From JAWLCA01 sp050485905 (GTDB lineage Bacteria > Pseudomonadota > Alphaproteobacteria > Rhodobacterales > Rhodobacteraceae), in the NCBI GenBank assembly GCA_050485905.1, contig JBJHCH010000014.1:1-43312 (forward strand): a DNA stretch of 43,312 nucleotides, given 5' to 3'. Under the pieces are notes generated by a model, which was not told where the DNA came from, searched no databases, and was given only the letters and a program-made list of their open reading frames with translations. Of this stretch, positions 28,121 to 36,372 are shown piece after piece (within the stretch, counting starts at the first letter, position 1; the number at the start of each line of letters is the position of its first letter). The position numbers were made by a program, and so were the translations under genes.

Positions 28121-28143
28121 CAAGAAAGGCCCCCGAGGGGGGC
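28121..28143 (-). terminator. Rho-independent terminator of moaA
   Basis: On the minus strand GCCCCC (28143-28138) pairs with GGGGGC (28134-28129) around a three-base loop, followed by CTTTCTTG. It lies about 33 bases after the moaA stop. Confidence 0.75.
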
Positions 28144-28176
28144 TGGCGGACACACAAGATGTGGGGATGGCAGCCG

Positions 28177-29181
28177 TCAGCCGCCGGTGTGGCTCATGTG
28201 CCGGCTGACCTGACCCGCGACCGTCTGGCGCGAATAGTCAAAGTCATGGCCCTTGGGTTTGCGCGCAATCGCGTCCCGAATGGCCTGTTTCAACAGGGAA
28301 TTTTCCGGGCTCGCCCGCAGCGGCGCGCGCAGGTCGGCCATGTCCTCCTGCCCCAGGCACATGTAAAGCTCGCCCGTGCAGGTCAGCCGCACCCGGTTGC
28401 AGCTTTCGCAGAAATTGTGGGTCAGCGGCGTGATGAAGCCGATCTTCTGCCCCGTCTCCTCCACCCGCACATACCGCGCCGGCCCCCCCGTGCGTTCCGC
28501 CAGATCCACAAGGCTGAATCGCTCGGCAAGACGCGCGCGCAAGTCCTTGAGATTCCAGTATTGATCCAGCCGATCCTCGTTGCCCAGATCGCCCATCGGC
28601 ATGACCTCGATGAAGGTCAGATCCATGTCGCGGGCCGCGCACCAGTCCACCAGCGGGAACAATTCGTCCTCGTTGAACCCCTTCAGCGCCACCGCGTTGA
28701 TCTTCACCCGAAGCCCCGCCTCCTGCGCCGCGTCGATGCCATCCAGCACCTGGCCCAGCCGGCCCCAACGGGTGATCTTCGCGAATTTCGCCTCGTCCAG
28801 CGTGTCCAGGGACACGTTGATCCGCCGCACCCCGCAGGACACAAGATCTTGTGCATGCTTGCGAAGCTGGCTTCCGTTGGTGGTTAGCGTCAACTCGCGC
28901 AGTGCCCCGCTGTCAAGATGGCGCGTCATCGCATTGAAAAACTGCATGATTCCGCGCCGCACCAAGGGCTCCCCCCCGGTGATCCGCAGCTTCCTGACCC
29001 CCAGTTCGACAAAGGTCGAACACATCCGGTCAAGCTCTTCCAGCGTCAGCAATTCCGCCTTCGGCAGAAAGGTCATGTTCTCTGACATGCAGTAGACGCA
29101 GCGGAAATCGCAGCGATCCGTCACCGAAACCCGCAGGTAGTCGATGGGCCGGGCGAATGGGTCGATCAGCGGCGCGTCCAT
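28177..29181 (-). CDS. moaA: GTP 3',8-cyclase MoaA (molybdenum cofactor)
   Basis: A 334-residue radical SAM enzyme that starts molybdopterin synthesis by rearranging GTP. The N-terminal cluster motif CDFRCVYCM (CX3CX2C), the SAM-binding GGEP in LRITGGEPLVRRG, and the C-terminal second cluster (FCESCNRVRLTCTGELYMCLG) are all seen. The C-terminus ends SRHMSHTGG; the terminal Gly-Gly is conserved and needed for GTP chemistry in MoaA. The start at 29181 is set by alignment of DYLRVSVTDRCDFRC, since the ribosome site is weak and an open extension runs further upstream. No other mo genes are adjacent. Confidence 0.95.
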   Translation of the reverse strand: MDAPLIDPFARPIDYLRVSVTDRCDFRCVYCMSENMTFLPKAELLTLEELDRMCSTFVELGVRKLRITGGEPLVRRGIMQFFNAMTRHLDSGALRELTLTTNGSQLRKHAQDLVSCGVRRINVSLDTLDEAKFAKITRWGRLGQVLDGIDAAQEAGLRVKINAVALKGFNEDELFPLVDWCAARDMDLTFIEVMPMGDLGNEDRLDQYWNLKDLRARLAERFSLVDLAERTGGPARYVRVEETGQKIGFITPLTHNFCESCNRVRLTCTGELYMCLGQEDMADLRAPLRASPENSLLKQAIRDAIARKPKGHDFDYSRQTVAGQVSRHMSHTGG

Positions 29182-29264
29182 GGGCGGCAAGCTAAGCACG
29201 CAATCGTCAGGGATCAAGCGGATTGCCACGTTGACCGGGCCGATGGCGATTGTATCGTCGGGCC

Positions 29265-29750
29265 ATGAGCACGCACACAAGATGTATCCTCTGCGCGGCA
29301 CTGATATTGGCCGGCTGCAGCTCGCTGCCGCCACCTTTCGGCCGAGCAACCCCAGCCGTGACCGCGACCGAGGCGCTGGCCGACACCCCGCGCCCCGAGG
29401 CCCGGCCTGCCGCCTTGCGCCCGCCGGCAGGGGCGCGAACGATTGATCAGTTCGACACGACAACTGCAGCCGAACGCGCCGCGGCATCCGCGCCTGCGGC
29501 CGCAAGCCGGCAACTCGGTACGACCATCGCCTCGCTCGGCAGCCCGGCTGAAGCGGGATTCTGGCTGAAAACACCGCTGGTTACAGCGGCGACGCCGGGC
29601 CGTGTGATTTTGGGGGCGGCGTCTGTCAACGTGGATCTGGTCCCCTCCGGCGCGGCGCCGGGATCGGGCAGCCAGCTGTCGCTGGCGGCGTTCCGGCTGC
29701 TGGGCGTGCCGCTGACCAGCCTGCCCGAGGTGACGGTCTTTGCCCGCTGA
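29265..29750 (+). CDS. Putative lipoprotein of unknown function
   Basis: 161 residues. A lipoprotein signal (MSTHTRCILCAALILAGCSSLP) has the lipobox LAGC, so the mature protein would begin with an acylated Cys and be membrane-anchored. A Pro/Ala-rich, probably disordered stretch follows (about 30-65), then a compact domain (GTTIASLGSPAEAGFWLKTP onward, ending LAAFRLLGVPLTSLPEVTVFAR). Similar exported proteins are recalled from Rhodobacterales, but no function is known. The ATG at 29265 is preferred to a TTG at 29250. The gene ends within a few bases of the acyl-CoA synthetase start. Confidence 0.75.
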   Translation: MSTHTRCILCAALILAGCSSLPPPFGRATPAVTATEALADTPRPEARPAALRPPAGARTIDQFDTTTAAERAAASAPAAASRQLGTTIASLGSPAEAGFWLKTPLVTAATPGRVILGAASVNVDLVPSGAAPGSGSQLSLAAFRLLGVPLTSLPEVTVFAR

Positions 29751-31356
29751 CGTGCCCGGGCGGCGGGTCGTCGCCCCGGCCCCGACCTGGCAGGGGATGC
29801 GCGCGGCGTTTCGGTGGGACATCCCGGCGCGCTTCAACATCGCCCATGTCTGCTGCGATCTCTGGGCTGCGCAGGCGCCGGACCGGGTTGCGCTCATCGA
29901 CCATGATGCCGGCCGCAACTGGACCTACGGGGCGCTGCAGGTGGCCTCGAACCGGCTGGCCAATGCCTTCGCTGCTCAGGGAATCGGGCCGGGCGACCGT
30001 GTAGCGGTGCTTCTGCCGCAGGGGCCGGCGGTGATCATCACCCACTTCGCGGCATACAAGCTGGGGGCGATCGTGTTGCCGCTGTTCACGCTTTTCGGCC
30101 CCGATGCGCTGGCCTATCGCTTGACCGACAGCGGAGCTGCGGCGGTGGTGACAGAAGCGGCCAACCTGGAGAAGCTGCTGTCGCTGGACCTGCCGGGTCT
30201 GCGCGCGACCTGGTCGCTGGATGGCGCTGCCGGCAGGGTGAGAAGCTTCTGGCAAGACATTGATGAGGCGAGGGAAACCCGTGATTCCCTCGCTGCCCGG
30301 GCCGAGGATCCGGCAGTGATGATCTACACCTCGGGCACTACCGGGCCGCCCAAGGGCGTGCTGCATGCGCATCGGTTCCTGCTGGGGCATCTGCCGTCGA
30401 TGGAACTGACGCATGAGGGGTTTCCGCGGGCGGGGGATTGTGGGTGGACGCCGGCGGATTGGGCTTGGATCGGGGGGCTGATGGATATGGCGATGCCGTG
30501 CCTCTACTACGGGGTGCCGCTGGTCAGCCACCGGATGCGCAAGTTCGACCCGGATGCGGCCTATGCGCTGATCGCGGAACACGGCGTGCGCAACCTGTTC
30601 CTGCCGCCCACGGCGCTGAAGCTGATGCGGGGGGCGAGGGTGCCGGCGGGGGTCGACATCCGCAGCGTCAGCTCCGGCGGCGAGAGTCTGGGGGCCGAGT
30701 TGCTGGACTGGGGCCGCACCGCGCTCGGCGCGCCCATCAACGAGTTGTACGGGCAGACCGAATGCAACCTGTGCATCACCCAGGCGGCCGGATTCATGGA
30801 AGTGCGGCCGGGGGCGATGGGGCAGGCGCTGCCGGGGTTCGACGTGGCGGTGCTGCGCGATGGCGCACCAGTGGCGGACGGCGAACTGGGTGAGATCGCG
30901 GTGCGCCGCGGCACGCCGTCTATGTTCCTTGGCTACTGGAATAAAAGGGAAAAGACGGAAGCAAAGTTCGCCGGCGACTGGATGCTGACGGGCGATCTGG
31001 GCCGCTGCGAGGGGGGGTACTTCACCTATGTCGCGCGGGACGATGACATCATCAGTTCAGCCGGCTACCGGATCGGGCCGTCCGAGATCGAGAACTGCCT
31101 GATGGGCCATCCGGACGTGGTGATGGCTGCGGCGGTGGGCGTGCCGGATGACGTGCGGGGCGAGGTGGTGCGGGCCTATGTCGTGCTACGCGAAGGTGCA
31201 GTGTGGGAGGGGTTGGAGCGTGCGCTGATCGACCGAGTGAAGGCGCGCATCAGCCCTCATGTGGCGCCGAAGGCGGTTCTAAGGCTGGACGCCCTTCCGA
31301 TGACGGCGACGGGCAAGGTGATGCGGCGCGCGCTGCGAGAGGGTGGCGGTCAATAG
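29740..31356 (+). CDS. AMP-forming acyl-CoA synthetase (acetyl/medium-chain type)
   Basis: About 538 residues of the ANL superfamily, which activates a carboxylic acid as acyl-AMP and then transfers it to CoA. Visible are the P-loop-like IYTSGTTGPPKGVLHAH, INELYGQTECNL, the hinge region DWMLTGDLG, and the C-terminal lysine motif MTATGKVMRRALRE. The N-terminal FRWDIPARFNIAHVCCDLWA is typical of the acetyl-CoA synthetase-like branch; substrate length cannot be told. The start is uncertain: TTG 29740 has GAGG nine bases upstream and overlaps the lipoprotein gene, while GTG 29752 and ATG 29797 are alternatives. Confidence 0.88.
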   Translation: MPADVPGRRVVAPAPTWQGMRAAFRWDIPARFNIAHVCCDLWAAQAPDRVALIDHDAGRNWTYGALQVASNRLANAFAAQGIGPGDRVAVLLPQGPAVIITHFAAYKLGAIVLPLFTLFGPDALAYRLTDSGAAAVVTEAANLEKLLSLDLPGLRATWSLDGAAGRVRSFWQDIDEARETRDSLAARAEDPAVMIYTSGTTGPPKGVLHAHRFLLGHLPSMELTHEGFPRAGDCGWTPADWAWIGGLMDMAMPCLYYGVPLVSHRMRKFDPDAAYALIAEHGVRNLFLPPTALKLMRGARVPAGVDIRSVSSGGESLGAELLDWGRTALGAPINELYGQTECNLCITQAAGFMEVRPGAMGQALPGFDVAVLRDGAPVADGELGEIAVRRGTPSMFLGYWNKREKTEAKFAGDWMLTGDLGRCEGGYFTYVARDDDIISSAGYRIGPSEIENCLMGHPDVVMAAAVGVPDDVRGEVVRAYVVLREGAVWEGLERALIDRVKARISPHVAPKAVLRLDALPMTATGKVMRRALREGGGQ

Positions 31357-31411
31357 CCACAATCGTGAGAGAGCGGCTGCGGCGCATCTTCCGGAAATCT
31401 GGACAGGTAGC

Positions 31412-31831
31412 CTAGCCTGCGGGGCGCTGAAGACTTGCCACGTAGTCGACAAGGTCGATCAACTTTACGGGCGTGGGCGTTGGAACGCCGTCACCAGCGT
31501 CGTAAAGGACCGACTCGCCCTCCAGAAGTGGACCAAACTCTGGCATCGGTCCGCCCCCTCCACCCTCTCCGCGAGAGTAGCCATAGACCTTGCCCATAAT
31601 GGCCAGCCGCGGAAAACTGCCGCTGTTCCGTGCGGCCAGCCTCGTCAGGTCTGGCGGTGTCGTTGCCAGCCGAGCGGCTACTGGTCCGTCACCGCGCCCG
31701 CCGTCGCCGTGACAGGCTGCGCAATACTCGGTGAAAAGCGCGCGGCCGCTGACCGATTGGGACGTCGGCACGCAGGCAACAAGCATGGCCGCCGCGCCAA
31801 GACCGATCCCGAGTGCATAGATTGCCCGCAT
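31412..31831 (-). CDS. Small c-type cytochrome, probably membrane-anchored
   Basis: 139 residues. An N-terminal hydrophobic segment ending LVAC reads as a lipoprotein signal, so the domain is probably tethered on the periplasmic side. The haem site is CAACH (FTEYCAACHGDGGRGDG), and GPMPEFGPLL supplies a plausible Met axial ligand. DLVDYVASLQ is the usual last helix of a class I cytochrome. It could pass electrons to oxidases or periplasmic enzymes; the partner is not identifiable here. It would depend on the Ccm system encoded at 16145-18891. Confidence 0.88.
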   Translation of the reverse strand: MRAIYALGIGLGAAAMLVACVPTSQSVSGRALFTEYCAACHGDGGRGDGPVAARLATTPPDLTRLAARNSGSFPRLAIMGKVYGYSRGEGGGGGPMPEFGPLLEGESVLYDAGDGVPTPTPVKLIDLVDYVASLQRPAG

Positions 31832-31910
31832 CTGCCCCTTCCCGCCCGTTCGGGGTCTGCCATTGTTTGTCAGAGTATCGCGCGGGCCTTCGAGAAAGGC
31901 AATTCACGCC

Positions 31911-32225
31911 TCAGATGTCCACTTCATCCTCGCCCGGTGGCGGGATCAGCGGAACCTTGCGCCGGATGATGATGTCGCCGTTCGGCAGCACCTCTGGCGC
32001 ATGATAGGCGGACAGATCGTTGATGGCACCGCCGAGATCGCGCAGTGCGGGCTCGATCTCGGCCATCAGGCCGCGCAGCAGCATGCGGGCGCCCTGGTCG
32101 ATCAGGCTCAGTCCTTCGCCCAGTTCGCTCTCCGGCGGCGTCGAGTCATCCGCACTTTGCCCGACCACCATCACAGGTGCGGTTGCCAGAAGCAGCGACA
32201 GCAGTATTGGGCGGAGCGGTTTCAT
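31911..32225 (-). CDS. Small exported protein of unknown function
   Basis: 104 residues. A signal peptide (MKPLRPILLSLLLATAPVMVVGQ) precedes an amphipathic helical stretch (LSLIDQGARMLLRGLMAEIE then PALRDLGGAINDL) and the conserved-looking end APEVLPNGDIIIRRKVPLIPP. The last motif recurs in small Rhodobacterales periplasmic proteins as I recall them; some carry an unjustified ATPase name. There is no Walker motif here. Function unknown. Confidence 0.75.
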   Translation of the reverse strand: MKPLRPILLSLLLATAPVMVVGQSADDSTPPESELGEGLSLIDQGARMLLRGLMAEIEPALRDLGGAINDLSAYHAPEVLPNGDIIIRRKVPLIPPPGEDEVDI

Positions 32226-32262
32226 GCGAGGAATATAGGTCCGATGCAGATTCGATGGAAGA

Positions 32263-33294
32263 TCACGACGCCAGATCCAGTGTGACCGGAAAGTGGTCAG
32301 AGGCCGCCAGCAGCGCCTCTCGCAGGGTGGGGTCGCGATAGCAGACCGGTTCGTCGAACGGGTGCCAGATGCACCAGCGCGGTTGATGCTTCAAAAGGTC
32401 GCCCGAAATCATGATGTAGTCGAGCAGGGCCGAAAAGTAGTGACCGTCCGCATCCATCAGGAACCTGGCAGAGGTCGGCGCGGCGCTGCCCGGCCCGTGC
32501 AGCGCAAGCGTGGCGTGTCGGTCGTGTAGCCGGTCAAGGAAGGGTCGGTCGCGACCCAGCACCGTCGCCACCGCAGAAGGCAAGATTGACTCGGGCGCAT
32601 CGTCGATACCCGGCCCGTCATTGAAATCGCCGAGCACGATCAGTGTATCGCCCGCCGCCAGATGGGCATCGATCCGCTGGCGCAGCCAGAGGCATTGGGC
32701 ATATTGCTTGCGCCGGTTAACGAGGGCGATGCGCCGCGCATCCTCGACATCCCGCGCGCCATGGGGCGCCTTGGACTTTACATGCACCCCGACCATTCGC
32801 AGGTAGCGACCGGTTGCGGTTTCGATCATCAATTCGAGCGGCGGCTTGGAAAAGCGCACAAGATCGTCCTGTCCGCTGCGGTCCAGGTCGGCGCGGAACA
32901 CACTGTCGAACCGCGGTGCTTCGGTCGAGCCGCGCTTGCCGGTCATCCGGCCCATCGGATCGTGGACTGCAGTCAGTGCTGCAGGATCGTAGATCAATGC
33001 GATTTCCTGCTGGCTTTCGCTCGGAAAGCCAGTGACTGCACGGCTGGTCCGCAGACCGAACCGGGCAGCGAAGCCCTCGAGCGCACGCACGGTCGAGCGC
33101 GTGCGCGTTGTATCCGGCGCTTCCTGCAGCATCACCGCGTCTGCGTTGATCGCACCCAGCACGGCAGCGATGCCCGCGGCCTGTTCGGCGCAAGTGACGT
33201 TGCGCCGACCAGATGGGCTGTCGTCCTCGACAAGCCTATCCTCGGCGTCGAACAGCGCGTTGAACCATTCGACGTTCCAGGTTGCGATGCGCAT
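32263..33294 (-). CDS. Endonuclease/exonuclease/phosphatase (EEP) family protein
   Basis: 343 residues of the DNase I-like metal-dependent hydrolase fold. The landmarks are MRIATWNVEWFN at the start (Asn), VMLQEAPDT (metal-binding Glu), the RMVGVHVKSK strand with its catalytic His, VLGDFNDGPG (Asp and Asn), and the terminal AASDHFPVTLDL (Asp-His). No signal peptide is present, so it acts in the cytosol. Members cut nucleic acids, phospholipid head groups or nucleotides, so the substrate is open. Its start overlaps the stop of the J-domain gene by one base (TGATG), indicating coupling. Confidence 0.88.
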   Translation of the reverse strand: MRIATWNVEWFNALFDAEDRLVEDDSPSGRRNVTCAEQAAGIAAVLGAINADAVMLQEAPDTTRTRSTVRALEGFAARFGLRTSRAVTGFPSESQQEIALIYDPAALTAVHDPMGRMTGKRGSTEAPRFDSVFRADLDRSGQDDLVRFSKPPLELMIETATGRYLRMVGVHVKSKAPHGARDVEDARRIALVNRRKQYAQCLWLRQRIDAHLAAGDTLIVLGDFNDGPGIDDAPESILPSAVATVLGRDRPFLDRLHDRHATLALHGPGSAAPTSARFLMDADGHYFSALLDYIMISGDLLKHQPRWCIWHPFDEPVCYRDPTLREALLAASDHFPVTLDLAS

Positions 33295-33980
33295 CAGGCG
33301 GCGCGCTGGCCGCTGATTTCCTCCCAGGCGCGGTTGATTGCCTGAAGGCGGCGCTCGGCCAGTTTAACGCCCTCGGGCGGGACGCCGCGGGCGATCATTC
33401 TGTCGGGATGGCTGTCCATCACCGCGCGGCGCCAGGCGGCGCGAACCTGATCGAGTGGTGTGTCCGGCGCGACCTGCAGCACCTCATAGGGGTCGGGGAT
33501 CGCGTCGGGGACGAAGCGCGCCTCGATGCTGCGAAAGCAGCGGTCCGACAGGCCAAAGATCCGCGCCACCTCGGTCAGGAAGGCCTTTTCGTTGGGGTGA
33601 TAATCCCCATCGGCCAATGCGATGTGGAAGAGCCCTTCCAACAGGTCAATCAGCACCTGATCGTTGCCGCCCCTGAACATTGCAGCGATGCGACTGGCGT
33701 AAAGATCGAAGCCCGCGACATCTTGCCGGGCAAGGTTGAAGACCCGGGCGGCATGCGGCTCGTCCTCGGGCGGGATGGCAAAGACCTCTCGGAAGGCCGC
33801 GACCTCTAATCGGGTCACGCGGCCATCGGCCTTGGCCATCTTGGCCCCCAGTGCGATGACCGCGATCGTGAAGGCGATGGTGCGCTCGGGCGGTGTACGC
33901 AGGCGTTCGAAGACAGCAGCAAGGCTTTCACCCTTGGCAAGGGCGGCAATAGCGTCGGTGATCCGGGTCCAGAGCGACAT
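33294..33980 (-). CDS. TerB-like plus J-domain cochaperone (DjlA-like)
   Basis: 228 residues. The N-terminal two-thirds is a TerB/DjlA-type helical domain (FTIAVIALGAKMAKADGRVT, and IALADGDYHPNEKAFLTEVA with paired acidic residues). The C-terminus is a J domain, PYEVLQVAPDTPLDQVRAAW then RRAVMDSHPDRM, with the HPD tripeptide that stimulates DnaK. Unlike E. coli DjlA there is no N-terminal membrane helix, so it should be soluble. The start ATG 33980 was chosen because residues before it are not family-like. Confidence 0.87.
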   Translation of the reverse strand: MSLWTRITDAIAALAKGESLAAVFERLRTPPERTIAFTIAVIALGAKMAKADGRVTRLEVAAFREVFAIPPEDEPHAARVFNLARQDVAGFDLYASRIAAMFRGGNDQVLIDLLEGLFHIALADGDYHPNEKAFLTEVARIFGLSDRCFRSIEARFVPDAIPDPYEVLQVAPDTPLDQVRAAWRRAVMDSHPDRMIARGVPPEGVKLAERRLQAINRAWEEISGQRAA

Positions 33981-34012
33981 GGACGTCAGGGTATCCGATG
34001 ACGGGCGGGGTG

Positions 34013-34501
34013 TCAGGACAGCATTTTCTGCATCAGCACAAGGTCGATCCAGCGCCCCCATTTGAAGCCGACCTGACGCAGACGGGCGACCTCGGTATAT
34101 CCTAGACGAGCGTGGAAAATTATCCCGGCCTCATTCGCGGCGCTGACACCGGCAAAGATGCTGTGCGCGCCGCCAGCCCGAGCATGGCTCTCGACCGCGG
34201 CCATCAGCGCCCGACCAAGGCCGCGGCCGCCGGCGCCGGTGCGAAGCATCACCGAATGTTCCATTGTTCGTGCATATCCTGGGCCGCCGCGGAACTGGCC
34301 GTAGGTGGCGAAGCCTACGACCGCGCCATCAGCCATCGCGACAAAGGTTTCATACCCGCTCGCCCGTTTTTCGACGAGCATCGAAGCTATTCCATCGACG
34401 GTCTTTTCGGCGGTGGTGAACGTGGCCAGTGTTTCGCGGATGTAGTGATTCCAAATTGCTGCGATCATTTCGGCATCGGCATGGGTCGCAGCACGGATCA
34501 T
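34013..34501 (-). CDS. GNAT N-acetyltransferase, phosphinothricin-acetyltransferase-like
   Basis: 162 residues. MIRAATHADAEMIAAIWNHY opens the acetyltransferase fold, EHSVMLRTGAGGRGLGRALM carries the acetyl-CoA pyrophosphate loop (R/Q-x-x-G-x-G/A), and IIFHARLGYTEVARLRQVGF then KWGRWIDLVLMQK matches the PAT/methionine-sulfoximine acetyltransferase group. Such enzymes acetylate amino-acid analogues such as phosphinothricin or methionine sulfoximine; the true substrate here is not known. Its ATG overlaps the stop of a doubtful small ORF upstream. Confidence 0.85.
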   Translation of the reverse strand: MIRAATHADAEMIAAIWNHYIRETLATFTTAEKTVDGIASMLVEKRASGYETFVAMADGAVVGFATYGQFRGGPGYARTMEHSVMLRTGAGGRGLGRALMAAVESHARAGGAHSIFAGVSAANEAGIIFHARLGYTEVARLRQVGFKWGRWIDLVLMQKMLS

Positions 34502-34704
34502 CTAGTTACCCGCGTGCCTTTGGCGGTTGCGCTAATCTCCAGGAACTCGGATAGCCCGTGTCTTGGTCGGTGGTTCTGCGAGGGCAGTGTTGGATCTGTG
34601 ACGCCGCGCGTGTGTTCCAAGCCGCGAAGTGCACCGGTGCCGTGTGCTTCCTCGTCAAGCGTCGCGGCGAAGGTTGCAGGCTGGTCGAACGTCAGCAGCG
34701 CCAT
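34498..34704 (-). CDS. Doubtful 68-residue ORF between ppx and the GNAT gene
   Basis: The reading frame begins MALLTFDQPATFAATLDEEA ten bases after the ppx stop and ends in an ATGA overlap with the GNAT start. That spacing would fit an operon gene. Against it, no ribosome site is visible, no domain is recognised, and the composition looks unstructured. If it is not coding, 34502-34713 is a 212-base gap with nothing else recognisable. Confidence 0.3.
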   Translation of the reverse strand: MALLTFDQPATFAATLDEEAHGTGALRGLEHTRGVTDPTLPSQNHRPRHGLSEFLEISATAKGTRVTR

Positions 34705-34713
34705 TTGCGGATG

Positions 34714-36279
34714 TCAGCCACGCCCGACGCGGACAACGGTGGACACCTTCAGGGCCGACGCCAGCGACGCGAAGCGCGCTTGCGCGACCTCGCCGAACAA
34801 CGCCGCTGTCTCGGGGGCAAGCACGAGTTCCAGGATCTTCTTTTTCGGATAATAGCGCAGGTTTCCTGCCTCATCCGGGTTCGCAACAGCAAGCATGGCA
34901 CCGAATCGCATAGCCTTGCCCAAGACCTCGGCATCGCGGACCTGATTCTCGGACAGCAGTTTGAACAGCGGTTCGAACCGCGTACCAGAGCGTGAATTCT
35001 TGTAGCGGTGCAGCAGCGACAGGCCGAGGAACACCCGCCCCGGATGGTCGAGCCCCCCAAGGTTCGCGCGGGTGGCATTGTCGAAGCAGACCTCGGCCCG
35101 ATAGTCTGGATGTGCCCGCCAGGTCGTATCGTGCAGCAGGCAGGCGGCCTTGATCAGTCGCAAACGTTCAGCCGAAGCGTTGCGGAACAAGGGCTGCAGG
35201 AAGGCGTAGAGCTTCTTGCCGAAGCCGGGCAGCCGTGCGGCGCTTGCTTCGGCGAAGCGGCAGGCCTCGATCAGTGGGTCTCGGGCGCGCAGCCGCTCTG
35301 GCATCTGCTCGTACAGCAACCCTTCGCGCACGCCGTAGGAGGACACGTCGATTTCCGACGGGCGGAAGGTCCGCACCAGTTGCCGCAAGACCTCGGAGGC
35401 AAGCGGCACCAGTTCCATACGTTCAGCCGAAGTCCCGGTACGCGCGCGCAGCGCCGCAATGTCGTTTTCTTCGATCCAGTTCACCGTGGCCATCACCGAC
35501 TTCGGTGTCATCCGATACTCGTGCAGCACGGTCAGGGGATAGTTGCGGCGTTCCATGTCCAGTCGCGCAATGGCCCGCCATGAGCCGCCGACCAGGTAGA
35601 TGCGGTCATGATGGTCGCCAACCTGAGCGCGAAGGTCGGACAGCACGGCAGCGATATGTTTGCGCAACCCCTTCTTGCCGCCACCGATCTGCTGCAGACG
35701 GAACGGGCCGAGTGGTGAACTCACTCGGGCGCCAACCTTGCCGCCGCCGATCACGGCGAGTTCCATCGATGACCCCCCGATGTCGCAGACAAGCCCCTGC
35801 GCTTCCGGCCAGCCTAGCAGCACACCCTGGGCGGAAAGTCGCGCCTCTTCGGCCCCATCGATGACCCACAGCTTGAGGCCGGTCTTCTCGAGAACCTCTG
35901 CGCGGAACTCCGCGCCGTCGGCGGCCTCACGCATTGCGGCAGTGCCAACCACGGTCAAGGGGGCGACGCCCATGCCCCGGGCCAGCAATGCGAAACGCTC
36001 CAGCGCTGCCAGCGCCCGTTTGCGGCCGGTCGGGTTCAGCCGCCCGGATGTGGCGAGCCCGGCGCCAAGCCCGCACATCAGCTTTTCGTTGTAGAAATAG
36101 GCGGGGCTGCGCGCCGCGCCGTCAAAGACAACCATCCGAACGGAGTTCGATCCGACATCGATCACACCCACGCGGCTCAGTGCGCGCGCCGAAGCATCCT
36201 GGAAAAGCGGCTTGCCGAAGGGATCCCATTCATCGCCTTCGGCGTCCGAGTGCGCCTGGGAATCGGTCAGCCCGTCCAT
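34714..36279 (-). CDS. ppx: Ppx/GppA-family exopolyphosphatase
   Basis: A 521-residue ASKHA-fold phosphatase. The first phosphate loop is in VGVIDVGSNSVRMVVFDG, the second in LVCDIGGSSMELAVIGGG, and the catalytic Glu region is IDGAEEARLSAQG. A C-terminal HD-like helical domain contains RLIKAACLLHDTTWRAHPDY. Family members remove terminal phosphate from polyphosphate or pppGpp. It lies 93 bases downstream of ppk on the same strand, so one unit makes and breaks polyphosphate. The start ATG 36279 has GGAGACGCGGG upstream; a GTG at 36357 is less likely. Confidence 0.93.
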   Translation of the reverse strand: MDGLTDSQAHSDAEGDEWDPFGKPLFQDASARALSRVGVIDVGSNSVRMVVFDGAARSPAYFYNEKLMCGLGAGLATSGRLNPTGRKRALAALERFALLARGMGVAPLTVVGTAAMREAADGAEFRAEVLEKTGLKLWVIDGAEEARLSAQGVLLGWPEAQGLVCDIGGSSMELAVIGGGKVGARVSSPLGPFRLQQIGGGKKGLRKHIAAVLSDLRAQVGDHHDRIYLVGGSWRAIARLDMERRNYPLTVLHEYRMTPKSVMATVNWIEENDIAALRARTGTSAERMELVPLASEVLRQLVRTFRPSEIDVSSYGVREGLLYEQMPERLRARDPLIEACRFAEASAARLPGFGKKLYAFLQPLFRNASAERLRLIKAACLLHDTTWRAHPDYRAEVCFDNATRANLGGLDHPGRVFLGLSLLHRYKNSRSGTRFEPLFKLLSENQVRDAEVLGKAMRFGAMLAVANPDEAGNLRYYPKKKILELVLAPETAALFGEVAQARFASLASALKVSTVVRVGRG

Positions 36280-36372
36280 TCCCGCGTCTCCGCTTGATGC
36301 CTTGGCGGCGGTCCAGCGCCCTTGTGGCCCATGCGCCACGCCTGCGTCAACCGCCACGTGCGACGCCCTTCG

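Noticed and set aside
34013..34501. Acquired herbicide or antibiotic resistance gene
   Set aside because: PAT-like GNAT proteins are common chromosomal genes; there are no mobile elements nearby and the gene sits in a same-strand operon-like series.
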